From CBFDBF01 sp050287965 (lineage in GTDB: Bacteria > Pseudomonadota > Gammaproteobacteria > Chromatiales > Chromatiaceae): 47,853 nucleotides of DNA. Below, one piece after another: positions 7,950 through 17,349 of the stretch (position 1 is its first letter; the number at the start of each line of letters is the position of its first letter). The notes under the pieces were generated by a model. That model worked only from the letters and a program-made list of their open reading frames with translations. It did no database searches and was not told where the DNA came from. The stretch is from contig JBNKCX010000046.1 of the NCBI GenBank assembly GCA_050287965.1, positions 1 to 47,853 of the forward strand. The letters run 5' to 3'. The position numbers and the translations under genes were made by a program.

Positions 7950-8372
7950 ATGAGCGAAACAGATACTGAATCGAAAGAAGCGATGCCTGATGAGTGGGCG
8001 GAAGCAATGGCGGAACAGGAGAAAAGCGCCGAAGTGGGCGTGGCGGGCAGTTCCACAGAGTCTGCCAAGTTCCAGGAGTTGAAGGCTGAGATCTCTCCAG
8101 GTGGGGGCACCGAGGTCAACCTGGATGCCATTCTCGACGTACCGGTAACCATCTCCATGGAGATCGGGCGGACCAATATAAACATCCGCAACCTGCTGCA
8201 GTTGAATCAGGGCTCGGTGGTTGAGCTTGATCGGCTTGCCGGTGAACCGATGGACGTACTGGTCAACGGGACCCTTATCGCACAGGGCGAAGTGGTGGTG
8301 GTCAACGAGAAGTTCGGTATTCGTCTTACCGATATCATAAGCCCCACGGATCGGGTGAAAAGACTGAAATGA
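7950..8372 (+). CDS. fliN: Flagellar motor switch protein FliN
   Basis: FliN, 140 residues, forms the base of the C-ring and helps dock export substrates. About 55 acidic, poorly conserved residues come first, then the SpoA domain (LDAILDVPVTISMEIGRT ... GEVVVVNEKFGIRLTDII). The stop overlaps the fliO start in ATGA, so translation is coupled. It is a stand-alone FliN, not a FliN/Y fusion. Confidence 0.96.
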   Translation: MSETDTESKEAMPDEWAEAMAEQEKSAEVGVAGSSTESAKFQELKAEISPGGGTEVNLDAILDVPVTISMEIGRTNINIRNLLQLNQGSVVELDRLAGEPMDVLVNGTLIAQGEVVVVNEKFGIRLTDIISPTDRVKRLK

Positions 8373-8818
8373 GGGCTCGGATCTCCTCCTTGATCGCTCT
8401 CCCGGCGGTGGTGGTTTCGCTACCCCTGTGGGCGGCGGAGCCGAAGCCGGGAACGGGTGCGGCGACCCAATTGGCACCTTCGGCCCTGGGTGGCGGTGTT
8501 CTGCTGCAGACCGTTCTTTTTCTGGTGCTGATCGTCGGGTTGATAGTCGGTCTGGGATGGGTAGTGCGCCGTATGGGAGGGATGACCGCCGGCGGCAAGG
8601 GCCTGATCAGTGTTGTCGGGGGTGTTTCCCTGGGGCCGCGCGAGCGCGCAGTGGTTATTCAGGCCGGCGATACCCGGTTGTTGGTCGGGGTTGCACCGGG
8701 ACGGGTGCAGACCCTCTGCATTCTGGACGGCGCGGACAAGAACAATGATATTTCGCCGCAGCAAGGCGGTGAGTTTAAGGAAAAACTCGATACCGAACTG
8801 GGGGGGAAGGGAGAATGA
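8369..8818 (+). CDS. fliO: Flagellar biosynthesis protein FliO
   Basis: FliO, 149 residues, is a small membrane protein that helps assemble the FliP pore of the flagellar export gate. It has a signal-like N-terminus (to about residue 23), a membrane helix at about 47-66 (LLQTVLFLVLIVGLIVGLGW) and a cytoplasmic domain with the family motif SLGPRERAVVIQAG and LLVGVAPGRV. It overlaps both neighbours by four bases (ATGA), a sign of tight coupling with fliN and fliP. Confidence 0.93.
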   Translation: MRARISSLIALPAVVVSLPLWAAEPKPGTGAATQLAPSALGGGVLLQTVLFLVLIVGLIVGLGWVVRRMGGMTAGGKGLISVVGGVSLGPRERAVVIQAGDTRLLVGVAPGRVQTLCILDGADKNNDISPQQGGEFKEKLDTELGGKGE

Positions 8819-9555
8819 GTTTGCGGTCGCTTGTTCTGCTCATTCTGATCCTGTTTCCGACGGTGGGGCTGGGAGCGGGCGGCGTGGAGGCGGTCACCGT
8901 TTCCCCCGCGGAGGGTGGTGGTCAGGTCTACTCTCTGAGCATCCAGGTGCTGCTGTTCATGACGGCGCTGAGCCTGTTGCCCGGCGCCCTGATGATGATG
9001 ACCTCGTTTGCCAGGATCATCATCGTACTGGCCATTCTGCGGCAGGCCCTGGGTACCCAGAACACCCCCTCCAACCAGCTTTTGGTGGGACTGGCTCTGT
9101 TCCTCACCATATTCATCATGATGCCGGTATTCAATCAGGTCTATGACACGGCGCTGCAGCCTTATCTGGAGGACAAGATCACGGTGGTGCAGGCCCTGGA
9201 TAAAGCGAAGGACCCGATACGCGACTTCATGCTCGCCCAGACCCGCGAGTCAGACCTCAAACTGTTCGCGGATATCGGCGGCTACGGTGAGATCGAGTCC
9301 CCGGAAGATACGCCGTTCTCCCTGCTGCTTCCCGCCTTCGCTACCAGTGAATTGAAGACCGGTTTTCAGATCGGCTTCCTGTTGTTTATTCCGTTTCTCA
9401 TTATCGATCTGGTGGTGGCCAGTGTATTGATGTCCATGGGTATGATGATGCTGTCACCGCTGATTATTTCACTGCCGTTCAAGATTATGCTGTTCGTATT
9501 GGTGGATGGCTGGTCGCTGGTGTTCGGTACCCTTGCAGCGAGTTTCTTCACCTAG
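8815..9555 (+). CDS. fliP: Flagellar export gate protein FliP
   Basis: FliP, 246 residues, builds with FliQ and FliR the inner-membrane pore of the flagellar type III export apparatus. It has a cleavable signal peptide (to about residue 21), as is typical. The motifs LLFMTALSLLPGALMMMTSFARI and LLFIPFLIIDLVVASVLMSMGM are characteristic of the family, with four membrane helices. It follows fliO with an ATGA overlap. Confidence 0.97.
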   Translation: MSLRSLVLLILILFPTVGLGAGGVEAVTVSPAEGGGQVYSLSIQVLLFMTALSLLPGALMMMTSFARIIIVLAILRQALGTQNTPSNQLLVGLALFLTIFIMMPVFNQVYDTALQPYLEDKITVVQALDKAKDPIRDFMLAQTRESDLKLFADIGGYGEIESPEDTPFSLLLPAFATSELKTGFQIGFLLFIPFLIIDLVVASVLMSMGMMMLSPLIISLPFKIMLFVLVDGWSLVFGTLAASFFT

Positions 9556-9576
9556 CTGGCATGTGAGGAATAGGCC

Positions 9577-9846
9577 GTGACCCCGGATACCGTACTTGAT
9601 ATTGGCCAGAGGGCCCTGGAGATTACCGCGGCGTTGACCGGTGTGATCCTTATACCGGCGCTGATCGTGGGACTGGTGGTCGCCATGTTTCAGGCGGCGA
9701 CGCAGATCAACGAAATGACGCTTACCTTCATCCCTAAACTGATGGTCGTGGCTCTCGTGTTGATGGTGGCCGGTCCCTGGATGCTGCAGTTGATCATGGA
9801 TTTCATGGTGGAACTCTTTGAAAGTATTCCGGAATTGATCGGATAG
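9577..9846 (+). CDS. fliQ: Flagellar export gate protein FliQ
   Basis: FliQ, 89 residues, has two membrane helices (about 13-37 and 52-78) and is a subunit of the export pore. The sequence GLVVAMFQAATQINEMTLTF is the conserved family motif. The start is GTG, preceded by AGGAATAGGCC; no ATG in frame gives a full-length protein. Its place between fliP and fliR is the standard order. Confidence 0.95.
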   Translation: MTPDTVLDIGQRALEITAALTGVILIPALIVGLVVAMFQAATQINEMTLTFIPKLMVVALVLMVAGPWMLQLIMDFMVELFESIPELIG

Positions 9847-9893
9847 GCGTGCGTGGATCAACGGTCGGTCACTCCGGATGATGGACAGGCAAT

Positions 9894-10673
9894 ATGAATT
9901 TTACCGAGGCACAATTGAGCAGTTGGCTGGCCGCCTTTATGTGGCCGCTGATGCGTATCGGTGCCATGGTTTCGGCCGCACCCATCTTTAGTGCACGTCA
10001 GGTGCCGGTCCGTATGCGCATCGGGCTGGCGCTGCTTCTGACCTGGATCCTGGTGCCTCTGATCCCGGAGCCGCCGGTGGTCGAGGTGTTCAGTCCCCAG
10101 GCCTTTCTGATCGCGGTGCAGCAGATCCTGATAGGGGTGGCGATGGGCTTCGTGCTGCAGATGGTGTTCGGCGCATTGGTTTTCGGTGGTCAGACCCTGG
10201 CCTACAGTATGGGACTCGGTTTCGCCTCCATGATGGACCCCCAGAACGGGGTGCAGGTGCCGGTGCTTTCCCAGTTTTATATCATCACGGCAACCTTGCT
10301 GTTTCTGGTTCTCAACGGACATCTGGTGTTGATAGATACACTGGCTCGGAGCTTCCATACCCTGCCGGTGGGGATCGAAGGCATTGGGCTGAGCGGGGTG
10401 GAGCAGATCATCCGCTGGGCGAGCCGCATGTTCGCCGCCGGACTCCTGATCGCTCTGCCCGCCATAGCCGCGCTGCTGCTGGTGAATCTCGGTATGGGCA
10501 TCATTACCCGCGCCGCGCCGCAGCTCAATATCTTCGCCATCGGTTTTCCCGTAACCATGTTGATCGGTTTTCTCCTGCTCTGGCTCACACTGCCCAATGC
10601 CATGGGTAATTTCAGTGATCTCCTGGAGGAGGCGCTCATTCTTGTTCAACGTCTGGTCCTGATAACGAGGTGA
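9894..10673 (+). CDS. fliR: Flagellar export gate protein FliR
   Basis: FliR, 259 residues, is a polytopic membrane protein with about six helices and completes the FliP-FliQ-FliR export pore. FMWPLMRIGAMVSAAPIFSA near the N-terminus and LIALPAIAALLLVNLGMGI in the second half are family signatures. It ends three bases before the flhB start codon, so the two are translated in close succession. Confidence 0.96.
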   Translation: MNFTEAQLSSWLAAFMWPLMRIGAMVSAAPIFSARQVPVRMRIGLALLLTWILVPLIPEPPVVEVFSPQAFLIAVQQILIGVAMGFVLQMVFGALVFGGQTLAYSMGLGFASMMDPQNGVQVPVLSQFYIITATLLFLVLNGHLVLIDTLARSFHTLPVGIEGIGLSGVEQIIRWASRMFAAGLLIALPAIAALLLVNLGMGIITRAAPQLNIFAIGFPVTMLIGFLLLWLTLPNAMGNFSDLLEEALILVQRLVLITR

Positions 10674-10676
10674 CCC

Positions 10677-11834
10677 ATGGCGGAAGAGAATCAAGACGGC
10701 CAGGAAAAAACAGAACAACCGACACCGAAACGGCTTCGGGATGCCAGGAAGAAGGGGCAGGTTGCCCGTTCCCGGGAGCTTAATACCATGGCCATCACCC
10801 TTCTCGGGGGCATCGCCCTGGTCAGCATGAGTGCCCATCTGGGCAGTGGCTTATGGGAAATCATGGCCGGTAATTTCACTATTCCCCGCGTCGACATCTA
10901 CGACCCGACGGCTACCGTGCGGCGTCTTGCCGCCGCCATCCAGGACGGCCTGGTGATGCTTCTGCCGTTCTTTCTGGTAGTGGTGGTGGCAGCCATCGGC
11001 AGTTCCGTGGCGTTGGGCGGTGTCGCTTTCAGCGGTGAAGCTCTGACACTCAATTTCAGCAAACTGGATCCCATCAAAGGGATCAAGCGGGTCTTTTCCC
11101 TCAAGGGACTGATGGAGGTGCTCAAAGCCATGGCGAAGTTCCTCCTGGTCGGCAGCACCACGGGTCTGGTGCTGTGGCTGACCCTGGATGATTTTCTCGG
11201 TCTGAGCCGGATGGAACTGGGCCAGGCAATGGTGCAGATGGGGAGTCTGATCGGTTGGTCGTTCGTAATGATCGCCTCCTCCCTGATCCTGGTTGCCGCC
11301 GTGGATGTTCCGTTTCAACTCTGGGAACACAAGCGCCAGATGAAGATGACGCATCAGGAGGTTCGGGATGAAATGAAAGAGACCGAGGGACGTCCCGAGG
11401 TCAAAGGTCGGATACGTGCCCTGCAGCGGGAACTGGCTCAGCGGCGCATGATGGAGGAGGTGCCGAAGGCGGATGTCATTGTCACCAACCCCACCCATTT
11501 TGCGGTAGCGCTCCGCTATGACCAGTCGCGAATGGCGGCGCCTCAGGTAGTGGCCAAGGGCGCGGATCTGGTGGCGGCCAACATCCGCAAGGTGGGGGAG
11601 GAGAACAACATCACCCTGGTGGAGTCGCCCCCGTTGGCCAGGGCGCTGTTCTTCAGTACCGAACTGGGGCAGACCATCCCGGCCGGTCTGTACCTCGCTG
11701 TAGCCAAGATTCTGGCCTATGTGTTCCAACTGCGGGTTTACAAGAGCGACGGCGGCGAAAAGCCGGAAGTGCCGTCGGATCTGCTTATTCCGGAAGAATT
11801 TCAGTATGAGAGCGGCGGGGGAACGGTCGGTTAA
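10677..11834 (+). CDS. flhB: Flagellar export switch protein FlhB
   Basis: FlhB, 385 residues, switches export specificity from rod/hook to filament proteins. The N-terminus carries EKTEQPTPKRLRDARKKGQV, the family signature. Four membrane helices follow, and the cytoplasmic domain has the self-cleavage motif NPTH at residues 271-274, so autoproteolysis between N and P should be intact. The tail after residue 350 is short and variable. The gene lies between fliR and flhA. Confidence 0.97.
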   Translation: MAEENQDGQEKTEQPTPKRLRDARKKGQVARSRELNTMAITLLGGIALVSMSAHLGSGLWEIMAGNFTIPRVDIYDPTATVRRLAAAIQDGLVMLLPFFLVVVVAAIGSSVALGGVAFSGEALTLNFSKLDPIKGIKRVFSLKGLMEVLKAMAKFLLVGSTTGLVLWLTLDDFLGLSRMELGQAMVQMGSLIGWSFVMIASSLILVAAVDVPFQLWEHKRQMKMTHQEVRDEMKETEGRPEVKGRIRALQRELAQRRMMEEVPKADVIVTNPTHFAVALRYDQSRMAAPQVVAKGADLVAANIRKVGEENNITLVESPPLARALFFSTELGQTIPAGLYLAVAKILAYVFQLRVYKSDGGEKPEVPSDLLIPEEFQYESGGGTVG

Positions 11835-11867
11835 ATACCGTAGCGGCAGACGGGAGATTGTAGTGCG

Positions 11868-13958
11868 ATGAATGCAATAGCCATATTCGACAGCGTCAAG
11901 GCCAAGGGGCTCGGCGTACCAGTGATTCTGCTGATGATCCTGGCGATGGTGGTGGTTCCCTTGCCGCCGATCGCCCTGGACATGTTTTTTACTTTCAATA
12001 TCACCCTTTCGCTGGTGGTCCTGCTGGTGGTTGTCTATACCTTGCGCCCCCTGGATTTCGGCGTGTTCCCGAGCCTGCTGCTGGTTGCAACGCTGCTGCG
12101 TCTGGCGCTGAACGTGGCGTCGACGCGAGTAGTCCTGTTGGAAGGGCATCAGGGTGGGGATGCGGCGGGCAAGGTGATTGAGGCGTTCGGAGCGTTCGTT
12201 GTCGGGGGCAACTATGCGGTCGGACTGGTGGTCTTTCTGATCCTGGTTATTATCAATTTCGTGGTGGTCACCAAAGGCGCGGGAAGGGTCTCGGAAGTGA
12301 GCGCCCGTTTCACCCTGGACGCCATGCCGGGTAAGCAGATGGCTATCGACGCCGATCTCAACTCCGGGCTCATCGATCAGGACGAGGCTCGCACCCGGCG
12401 CGAGGAAGTGGCGATGGAAGCAGACTTCTATGGCGCCATGGATGGTGCCAGTAAGTTCGTCCGCGGCGACGCTGTGGCGGGTATCCTTATCCTATTTATA
12501 AATATCCTCGGAGGCCTCGGTATCGGGATCATCCAGCACGGCCTGGATTTCCAGACCGCGCTCAGGTACTACACCCTGTTGACCATCGGCGACGGCCTGG
12601 TGGCACAGATTCCTTCGCTGCTGCTTTCCACATCGGCGGCGATCATCGTCACGCGGGTGGCCAGTGCTCAGGACGTGGGTTCCCAGGTCATCAGTCAGCT
12701 GTTCTCCAGTCCCAGGGCCCTGGCGGTCGCGGCCGGTGTGCTGACGGTGATGGGGGTTATTCCGGGCATGCCCAACTTCGCTTTCCTCACTCTGGCGGCT
12801 GCCGCGGGCGGAGGTGCATGGCTTATCGCCCGGCGGCAGGAGCAGGAGCTGCAGCAACCGATGCCCCAACCCGTACCGGAAGCGGTGGCGCCGGAGCATA
12901 AGGAGTTGACCTGGGACGACGTCCAACCGGTTGACATTATCGGACTGGAGGTTGGATACCGACTCATACCCCTGGTGGATCGCAATCAGGGCGGGCAGCT
13001 CATGACCCGTATCAAGGGTGTGCGCAAAAAGCTCTCCCAGGAACTCGGATTTCTTATCCAACCGGTGCATATCCGGGACAACCTGGACCTCTCTCCCAAC
13101 AGCTATCGCATTACCCTGCACGGGGTGCCTATCGGTGAGGCGGAGATCAAGACCGACCGGGATCTTGCCATCAATCCCGGACGGGTATTCGGTACCCTGG
13201 AAGGGGAGGCGACTAAGGATCCGGCATTCGGACTGGATGCGGTCTGGATCGATCCGGCACAGCGGGATCATGCTCAGACCCTCGGTTACACCGTGGTGGA
13301 TTCCAGCACCGTGGTGGCGACCCATTTGAGTGAAGTCATCCAGAGCCATGCGCACGAACTTCTCGGGCACGAAGAGGTTCAGCAGTTGCTGGATGTCCTC
13401 GCCAGGAGCGCACCCAAGTTGGTGGAGGATCTGGTGCCTAAAATCCTGTCCCTTGGCCAGGTTCTCAGGATCCTGCAGAACCTGTTGATGGAAAACATAC
13501 CCGTACGCGATATCCGTACGATCGCCGAAACATTGGCGGATCGGGCCGTCCGGAGTCAAGACACCGGCGTTTTGACGGCGGCTGTCCGGGTGGCCCTTTC
13601 CCGCTCAATCGTGCAGCAACTTGTTGGTCCTAAAGCAGAAATCCCGGTGATCGTACTGGATCCGACGTTGGAACAGATATTGCAGCAGACGTTGCAAAGC
13701 AGTGAGGAAGGAGGGGCCGGATTCGAACCCGGCCTGGCGGAACAGATGCAGAAAGCACTGGCAGATACAGCGGCCCAGCAGGAGATGACCGGAGAGGAGA
13801 GCATCCTTCTGGTTGCGGCTCCGATCCGTACCTGGATGGCCCGCTTTGTCCGTCACAGCGTCCCTGGAATGCAGGTGCTCTCCTATAACGAGATCCCGGA
13901 TAACCGCCAGATCAAGGTGGTTGCGACGGTCGGCGGACCCAGCACGGAGGCAGCGTAG
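11868..13958 (+). CDS. flhA: Flagellar export protein FlhA
   Basis: FlhA, 696 residues, is the large ring-forming export-gate subunit. The N-terminal half has about eight membrane helices, with the conserved loop VSEVSARFTLDAMPGKQMAI followed by DADLNSGLID. The C-terminal cytoplasmic domain (about 340-696) binds chaperone-substrate complexes. Length matches the family. The start follows GGGAG eleven bases upstream, with a 33-base gap after flhB. Confidence 0.97.
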   Translation: MNAIAIFDSVKAKGLGVPVILLMILAMVVVPLPPIALDMFFTFNITLSLVVLLVVVYTLRPLDFGVFPSLLLVATLLRLALNVASTRVVLLEGHQGGDAAGKVIEAFGAFVVGGNYAVGLVVFLILVIINFVVVTKGAGRVSEVSARFTLDAMPGKQMAIDADLNSGLIDQDEARTRREEVAMEADFYGAMDGASKFVRGDAVAGILILFINILGGLGIGIIQHGLDFQTALRYYTLLTIGDGLVAQIPSLLLSTSAAIIVTRVASAQDVGSQVISQLFSSPRALAVAAGVLTVMGVIPGMPNFAFLTLAAAAGGGAWLIARRQEQELQQPMPQPVPEAVAPEHKELTWDDVQPVDIIGLEVGYRLIPLVDRNQGGQLMTRIKGVRKKLSQELGFLIQPVHIRDNLDLSPNSYRITLHGVPIGEAEIKTDRDLAINPGRVFGTLEGEATKDPAFGLDAVWIDPAQRDHAQTLGYTVVDSSTVVATHLSEVIQSHAHELLGHEEVQQLLDVLARSAPKLVEDLVPKILSLGQVLRILQNLLMENIPVRDIRTIAETLADRAVRSQDTGVLTAAVRVALSRSIVQQLVGPKAEIPVIVLDPTLEQILQQTLQSSEEGGAGFEPGLAEQMQKALADTAAQQEMTGEESILLVAAPIRTWMARFVRHSVPGMQVLSYNEIPDNRQIKVVATVGGPSTEAA

Positions 13959-14039
13959 CGGTATGGGTCAGGACAGGTGAGCGGGAGGTGACCGGGTCAG
14001 GTCATTGTCGTTCACCCTCGATTTTGTGGAAAGTCGGTT

Positions 14040-15290
14040 ATGAAGATTAAGAGATTCTTTGCAGCGGATATGCGAACCGCAATACGGCAGGTTCGGGAAA
14101 CACTGGGTCCGGACTCGGTCATCCTTTCCAACAAGTCGGTGGACGGCGGTGTGGAACTGGTTGCGGCCCTCGATTTCGACGAGTCCGTTCTCTCCGAAGC
14201 GCTGGATACGGAAGAGCGGGAACAGCGCGGCGGCGTGGTGACCTCGTTTCCGGGAGCCGAAAGAGCCGACGGTACCACTGACAAGAGCAGTGTACGCGGT
14301 GCCCGTGCCCGATCCGGTACGTCGCCCACCTCGCGTGTGGAATGGAGTCAGGACCCGTTACTGATCGACATGCGCCGGGAGGTGCATGCCCTGCGCCGCA
14401 TAGTTGAAAACGAGCTTTCCGGTTTTACCTGGCGGGAAATGGGCGAGCATCAACCGCAGGTGCGGGAGCTGTTGCGCCGGTTGATGGGTTTTGATCTGCA
14501 TCCGTCTATTTGTCAGCGGATAATCAAACAGGTCGGCGACTTTGAGACCCTGGATCAGGGATGGCGCAAGGCGCTCTACTACCTGGCAACCGAGCTTCAC
14601 GTCATCGGTGACCGCCTGCTTGAGGAAGGAGGGGTGGTTGCGGTAGTGGGTCCCACCGGCGTGGGGAAGACCACCACCATCGCCAAACTCGCGGCCCGCT
14701 TTGGTTTGCGTCACGGACATCGGCATATCGCGCTGATCTCCGCGGACAGTTACCGCATCGGTGCCCAGGAACAGCTCGCGACCTATGCACGTATCCTGGA
14801 TGTTCCCATGCGCTCCGTGGCGAACGTCGAAGAACTGAATATCGCCCTCAATGCCCTCGCCGACAAACGCCTGGTGTTGATCGATACCGCGGGTATGGGG
14901 CAGCGGGATCTGCAGCTCAGTGAGAAGCTGGCAGTGTTGCAGGCCGGAAATCGCAAGGTGCGTACGCTGCTGGCGCTCTCCGCCACGACGCAACAGGCGG
15001 CCTTGAAACAGGCCATTCAGGCATTTGCCATGGCCAAACCGGAGGCCTGCATCCTCACCAAGCTGGATGAAGCCGCGTCACTGGGCGGGGTGCTCTCCGC
15101 CATAATCGATACAACCATGCCTCTCGCCTACACCACGGATGGACAGCGGGTTCCGGAGGACCTGCATCTGGCACGCGCCCATACCCTGGTGAGCCGGGCG
15201 GTCAATCTCGGGCAACAGGATGGAGAAGAATACAGCGAGGAGTATCTGGCATTGGCGCTGGGAGGTGTGAGAGCAGATGCTCATGGCTGA
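14040..15290 (+). CDS. flhF: Flagellar placement GTPase FlhF
   Basis: FlhF, 416 residues, is an SRP-type GTPase that sets the polar position of the flagellum. The basic N-terminal segment (MKIKRFFAADMRTAIRQVRE) and a variable region to about 115 precede the N-domain and the G-domain. The P-loop GPTGVGKT is at residues 204-211; the ADSYRIGAQEQL motif, DTAGMGQRD and TKLDEA (G4) follow. Its end overlaps the fleN start by 14 bases. Confidence 0.97.
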   Translation: MKIKRFFAADMRTAIRQVRETLGPDSVILSNKSVDGGVELVAALDFDESVLSEALDTEEREQRGGVVTSFPGAERADGTTDKSSVRGARARSGTSPTSRVEWSQDPLLIDMRREVHALRRIVENELSGFTWREMGEHQPQVRELLRRLMGFDLHPSICQRIIKQVGDFETLDQGWRKALYYLATELHVIGDRLLEEGGVVAVVGPTGVGKTTTIAKLAARFGLRHGHRHIALISADSYRIGAQEQLATYARILDVPMRSVANVEELNIALNALADKRLVLIDTAGMGQRDLQLSEKLAVLQAGNRKVRTLLALSATTQQAALKQAIQAFAMAKPEACILTKLDEAASLGGVLSAIIDTTMPLAYTTDGQRVPEDLHLARAHTLVSRAVNLGQQDGEEYSEEYLALALGGVRADAHG

Positions 15291-16164
15291 AAATCAGAGA
15301 GATCAGGCCGCGGGGCTGCGACGTATGGTCAATGCGGCGCCGGTACGTGCGATCGCGGTTACAGGCGGAAAAGGCGGGGTCGGCAAAACCAATGTATCGA
15401 TAAATCTGGCAGTGGCGCTGGCGGACCTCGGGAAACGGGTGATGGTGCTTGATGCGGATCTGGGACTGGCCAATATCGATGTCGTTCTGGGGCTGCATCC
15501 TCAGTACGATCTGTCCCACGTCCTGCGCGGAGAACGGCAGCTGGAGGAGGTGGTGATCGAAGGCCCGTCCGGTATAAAGGTTATACCGGCCGCCTCCGGT
15601 ATTCAGCGTATGGCGGAGTTGAGTGAGGCGGAACATGCCGGATTGATACGCGCTTTCAGCGATCTCAGTACCGATATCGACATCTTGATAGTCGACACCG
15701 CAGCGGGTATTTCCCATACAGTCGTCAGTTTCAGCCGGGCGGTGCAGGAGGTAGTGGTGGTCGTTTGTGACGAGCCGGCCTCCATCACCGACGCCTACGC
15801 CCTTATTAAGCTGCTGAATCGTGAATACGGCATCGATCGTTTCCATATTCTCGCCAACATGACCCGCAGCGCCCAGGAAGGGCGAGACCTCTACAACAAG
15901 ATGTGCCGGGTAACGGATCGCTACCTGGATGTCATGCTCAGCTTCATGGGCAGTATCCCCTACGACGACTATCTACGCAAAGCGGTACGTGGCCAAAAGC
16001 CGGTGGTTCACGCCTTTCCGCGCAGCCGTGTGGCACAGGCATTTAAGAATTTGGCCAAAAAGGCCGATAACTGGCCTGTACCGGTTGGTGCCAGCGGACA
16101 TTTGCAATTTTTCGTGGAGCGGCTTGTGCAGTACGCGAGTCAGAGCGAGGGGGTAGGCCGGTGA
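15277..16164 (+). CDS. fleN: Flagellar number regulator FleN/FlhG (MinD-like ATPase)
   Basis: FleN (FlhG), 295 residues, is a MinD/ParA-type ATPase that limits flagellar number, in part by restraining FleQ, and works against FlhF. The deviant Walker A motif GKGGVGKT is at residues 31-38, with DADLGLANIDVVLGL and the DTAAGI Walker B region after it. The first ATG (15277) is better placed relative to GGAGG than the second at 15283. The tail overlaps fliA by four bases (GTGA) and contains a candidate sigma-28 promoter. Confidence 0.95.
   Translation: MLMAENQRDQAAGLRRMVNAAPVRAIAVTGGKGGVGKTNVSINLAVALADLGKRVMVLDADLGLANIDVVLGLHPQYDLSHVLRGERQLEEVVIEGPSGIKVIPAASGIQRMAELSEAEHAGLIRAFSDLSTDIDILIVDTAAGISHTVVSFSRAVQEVVVVVCDEPASITDAYALIKLLNREYGIDRFHILANMTRSAQEGRDLYNKMCRVTDRYLDVMLSFMGSIPYDDYLRKAVRGQKPVVHAFPRSRVAQAFKNLAKKADNWPVPVGASGHLQFFVERLVQYASQSEGVGR
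16043..16070 (+). promoter_or_regulatory. Candidate sigma-28 (FliA) promoter inside fleN
   Basis: TTAAG (16043-16047), 15 bases, then GCCGATAA (16063-16070). The second box is a perfect match to the FliA -10 element and the first is close to the TCAAG -35 used in Pseudomonas. It lies about 90 bases before fliA and would let FliA raise its own expression and that of the che genes. Chance occurrence inside a gene cannot be ruled out. Confidence 0.45.
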
Positions 16165-16907
16165 AAGGACTTGCAGCCTACAGTTCGGTCAATGAGCTGA
16201 ACGCGGATTCGCTGGTAATCCGGCATGCGCCGCTGGTGAAGCGCATTGCCTACCATTTGATGAATCGGTTGCCGCCGAACGTACAGGTTGATGACCTGAT
16301 TCAGGCGGGGATGATCGGCCTTCTTGAGGCGAGCCGAAATTATGATCCGAGTCAGGGCGCGAGCTTTGAAACTTATGCCGGGATTCGGATCAGAGGCGCC
16401 ATGCTGGATGAGATCCGGCGCAGCGACTGGACGCCGCGTTCGGTTCATCGCAAGGCCAGAATGGTGGCGGAAGCCATGCGGCGGATTGAAAACCAGCAGG
16501 GTCGTGACGCCAGGGACGTGGAGGTGGCGGAAGCGCTGCAACTCTCTCTGGAGGATTATCACCGGATCCTGCTTGATGCATCCGGTTGTCGTATCTTCAG
16601 CGTGGAAGATCTGCAGACGGTTGGTGAGATATCACAGGATCGGTCGAACAGTGCGGAAACCGGTCCTTACGACGGGGTCCAGAACGAGGCCTTCAGAGAA
16701 GCGTTGGCTGAAGCTATCGCCGGACTGCCGGAACGGGAGCGACTTGTTATCGCGCTCTACTATGATGAGGAGATGAATCTGCGTGAGATCGGACAGGTCC
16801 TGGGTGTTACCGAATCGCGGGCATGTCAGATCCACAGTCAGGCCACGTTCAGGTTGCGATCACGCCTCTCCGACTGGCTTTCGGGTTCGGACAAGATCGA
16901 AGAGTAA
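16161..16907 (+). CDS. fliA: Flagellar sigma factor FliA (sigma-28)
   Basis: FliA, 248 residues, directs RNA polymerase to late flagellar and chemotaxis promoters. Region 2 (HAPLVKRIAYHLMNRLPPNV, DDLIQAGMIGLLEA, FETYAGIRIRGAMLDEIR), region 3 and region 4 (LPERERLVIALYYDEEMNLR, then EIGQVLGVTESRACQIHSQA) are all visible. The start is GTG within GTGA, overlapping the fleN stop. An anti-sigma FlgM gene is not in the window. Confidence 0.97.
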   Translation: MKGLAAYSSVNELNADSLVIRHAPLVKRIAYHLMNRLPPNVQVDDLIQAGMIGLLEASRNYDPSQGASFETYAGIRIRGAMLDEIRRSDWTPRSVHRKARMVAEAMRRIENQQGRDARDVEVAEALQLSLEDYHRILLDASGCRIFSVEDLQTVGEISQDRSNSAETGPYDGVQNEAFREALAEAIAGLPERERLVIALYYDEEMNLREIGQVLGVTESRACQIHSQATFRLRSRLSDWLSGSDKIEE

Positions 16908-16936
16908 CTATTAACGGCGTACATAGGGAGGCTGCA

Positions 16937-17320
16937 TTGGATAAGAACATGAAGATTCTCATTGTGGACGATTTCTCCACAATGCGGCGGATTATCAAAA
17001 ATCTGCTCCGGGATCTCGGGTTCACGAATACGCACGAGGCTGATGACGGCACTACGGCGTTGCCCATGCTGCAGTCCGGAAATTTCGATTTCCTGGTCAC
17101 TGACTGGAATATGCCCGGTATGACCGGTATCGATCTGCTCAAGGCGGTGCGCGCTGATCCCAACCTGGTAAAACTCCCGGTGCTGATGGTCACCGCTGAG
17201 TCAAAGAGAGAGCAGATTGTGGAAGCTGCCCAGGCCGGCGTGAACGGTTATGTCGTAAAGCCTTTTACCGCCGCGACTCTGGAAGAGAAGATCAAGAAGA
17301 TCTTTGAGCGGGTTGAGTAA
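16937..17320 (+). CDS. cheY: Chemotaxis response regulator CheY
   Basis: CheY, 127 residues, a single receiver domain that carries the signal from CheA to FliM. The acid pocket DD (11-12), the phosphorylated D56 in LVTDWNMPGMTG, the T in VTAES and the K in VVKPFT are present. The sequence is very close to Pseudomonas CheY. I chose the TTG at 16937 because AGGGAGG lies five bases before it; the first in-frame ATG at 16949 is too far from that site. A longer frame upstream runs antilogically through fliA and is rejected. Confidence 0.95.
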   Translation: MDKNMKILIVDDFSTMRRIIKNLLRDLGFTNTHEADDGTTALPMLQSGNFDFLVTDWNMPGMTGIDLLKAVRADPNLVKLPVLMVTAESKREQIVEAAQAGVNGYVVKPFTAATLEEKIKKIFERVE

Positions 17321-17349
17321 GTAACCACAGTCAGGCGGAGCGAAACCGG

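Noticed and set aside
6945..8477. A 510-codon frame opposite fliM and fliN
   Set aside because: It is antisense to clear FliM and FliN genes, His/Arg-rich in the way GC-rich shadows are, and has no recognisable domain.
10851..12149. A 432-codon frame opposite flhB and flhA
   Set aside because: Antisense shadow of two well-identified genes; Gln/His-rich translation without domains.
16823..16936. Upstream extension of cheY into fliA
   Set aside because: The residues do not match CheY family starts, and a good ribosome site stands before the TTG at 16937.
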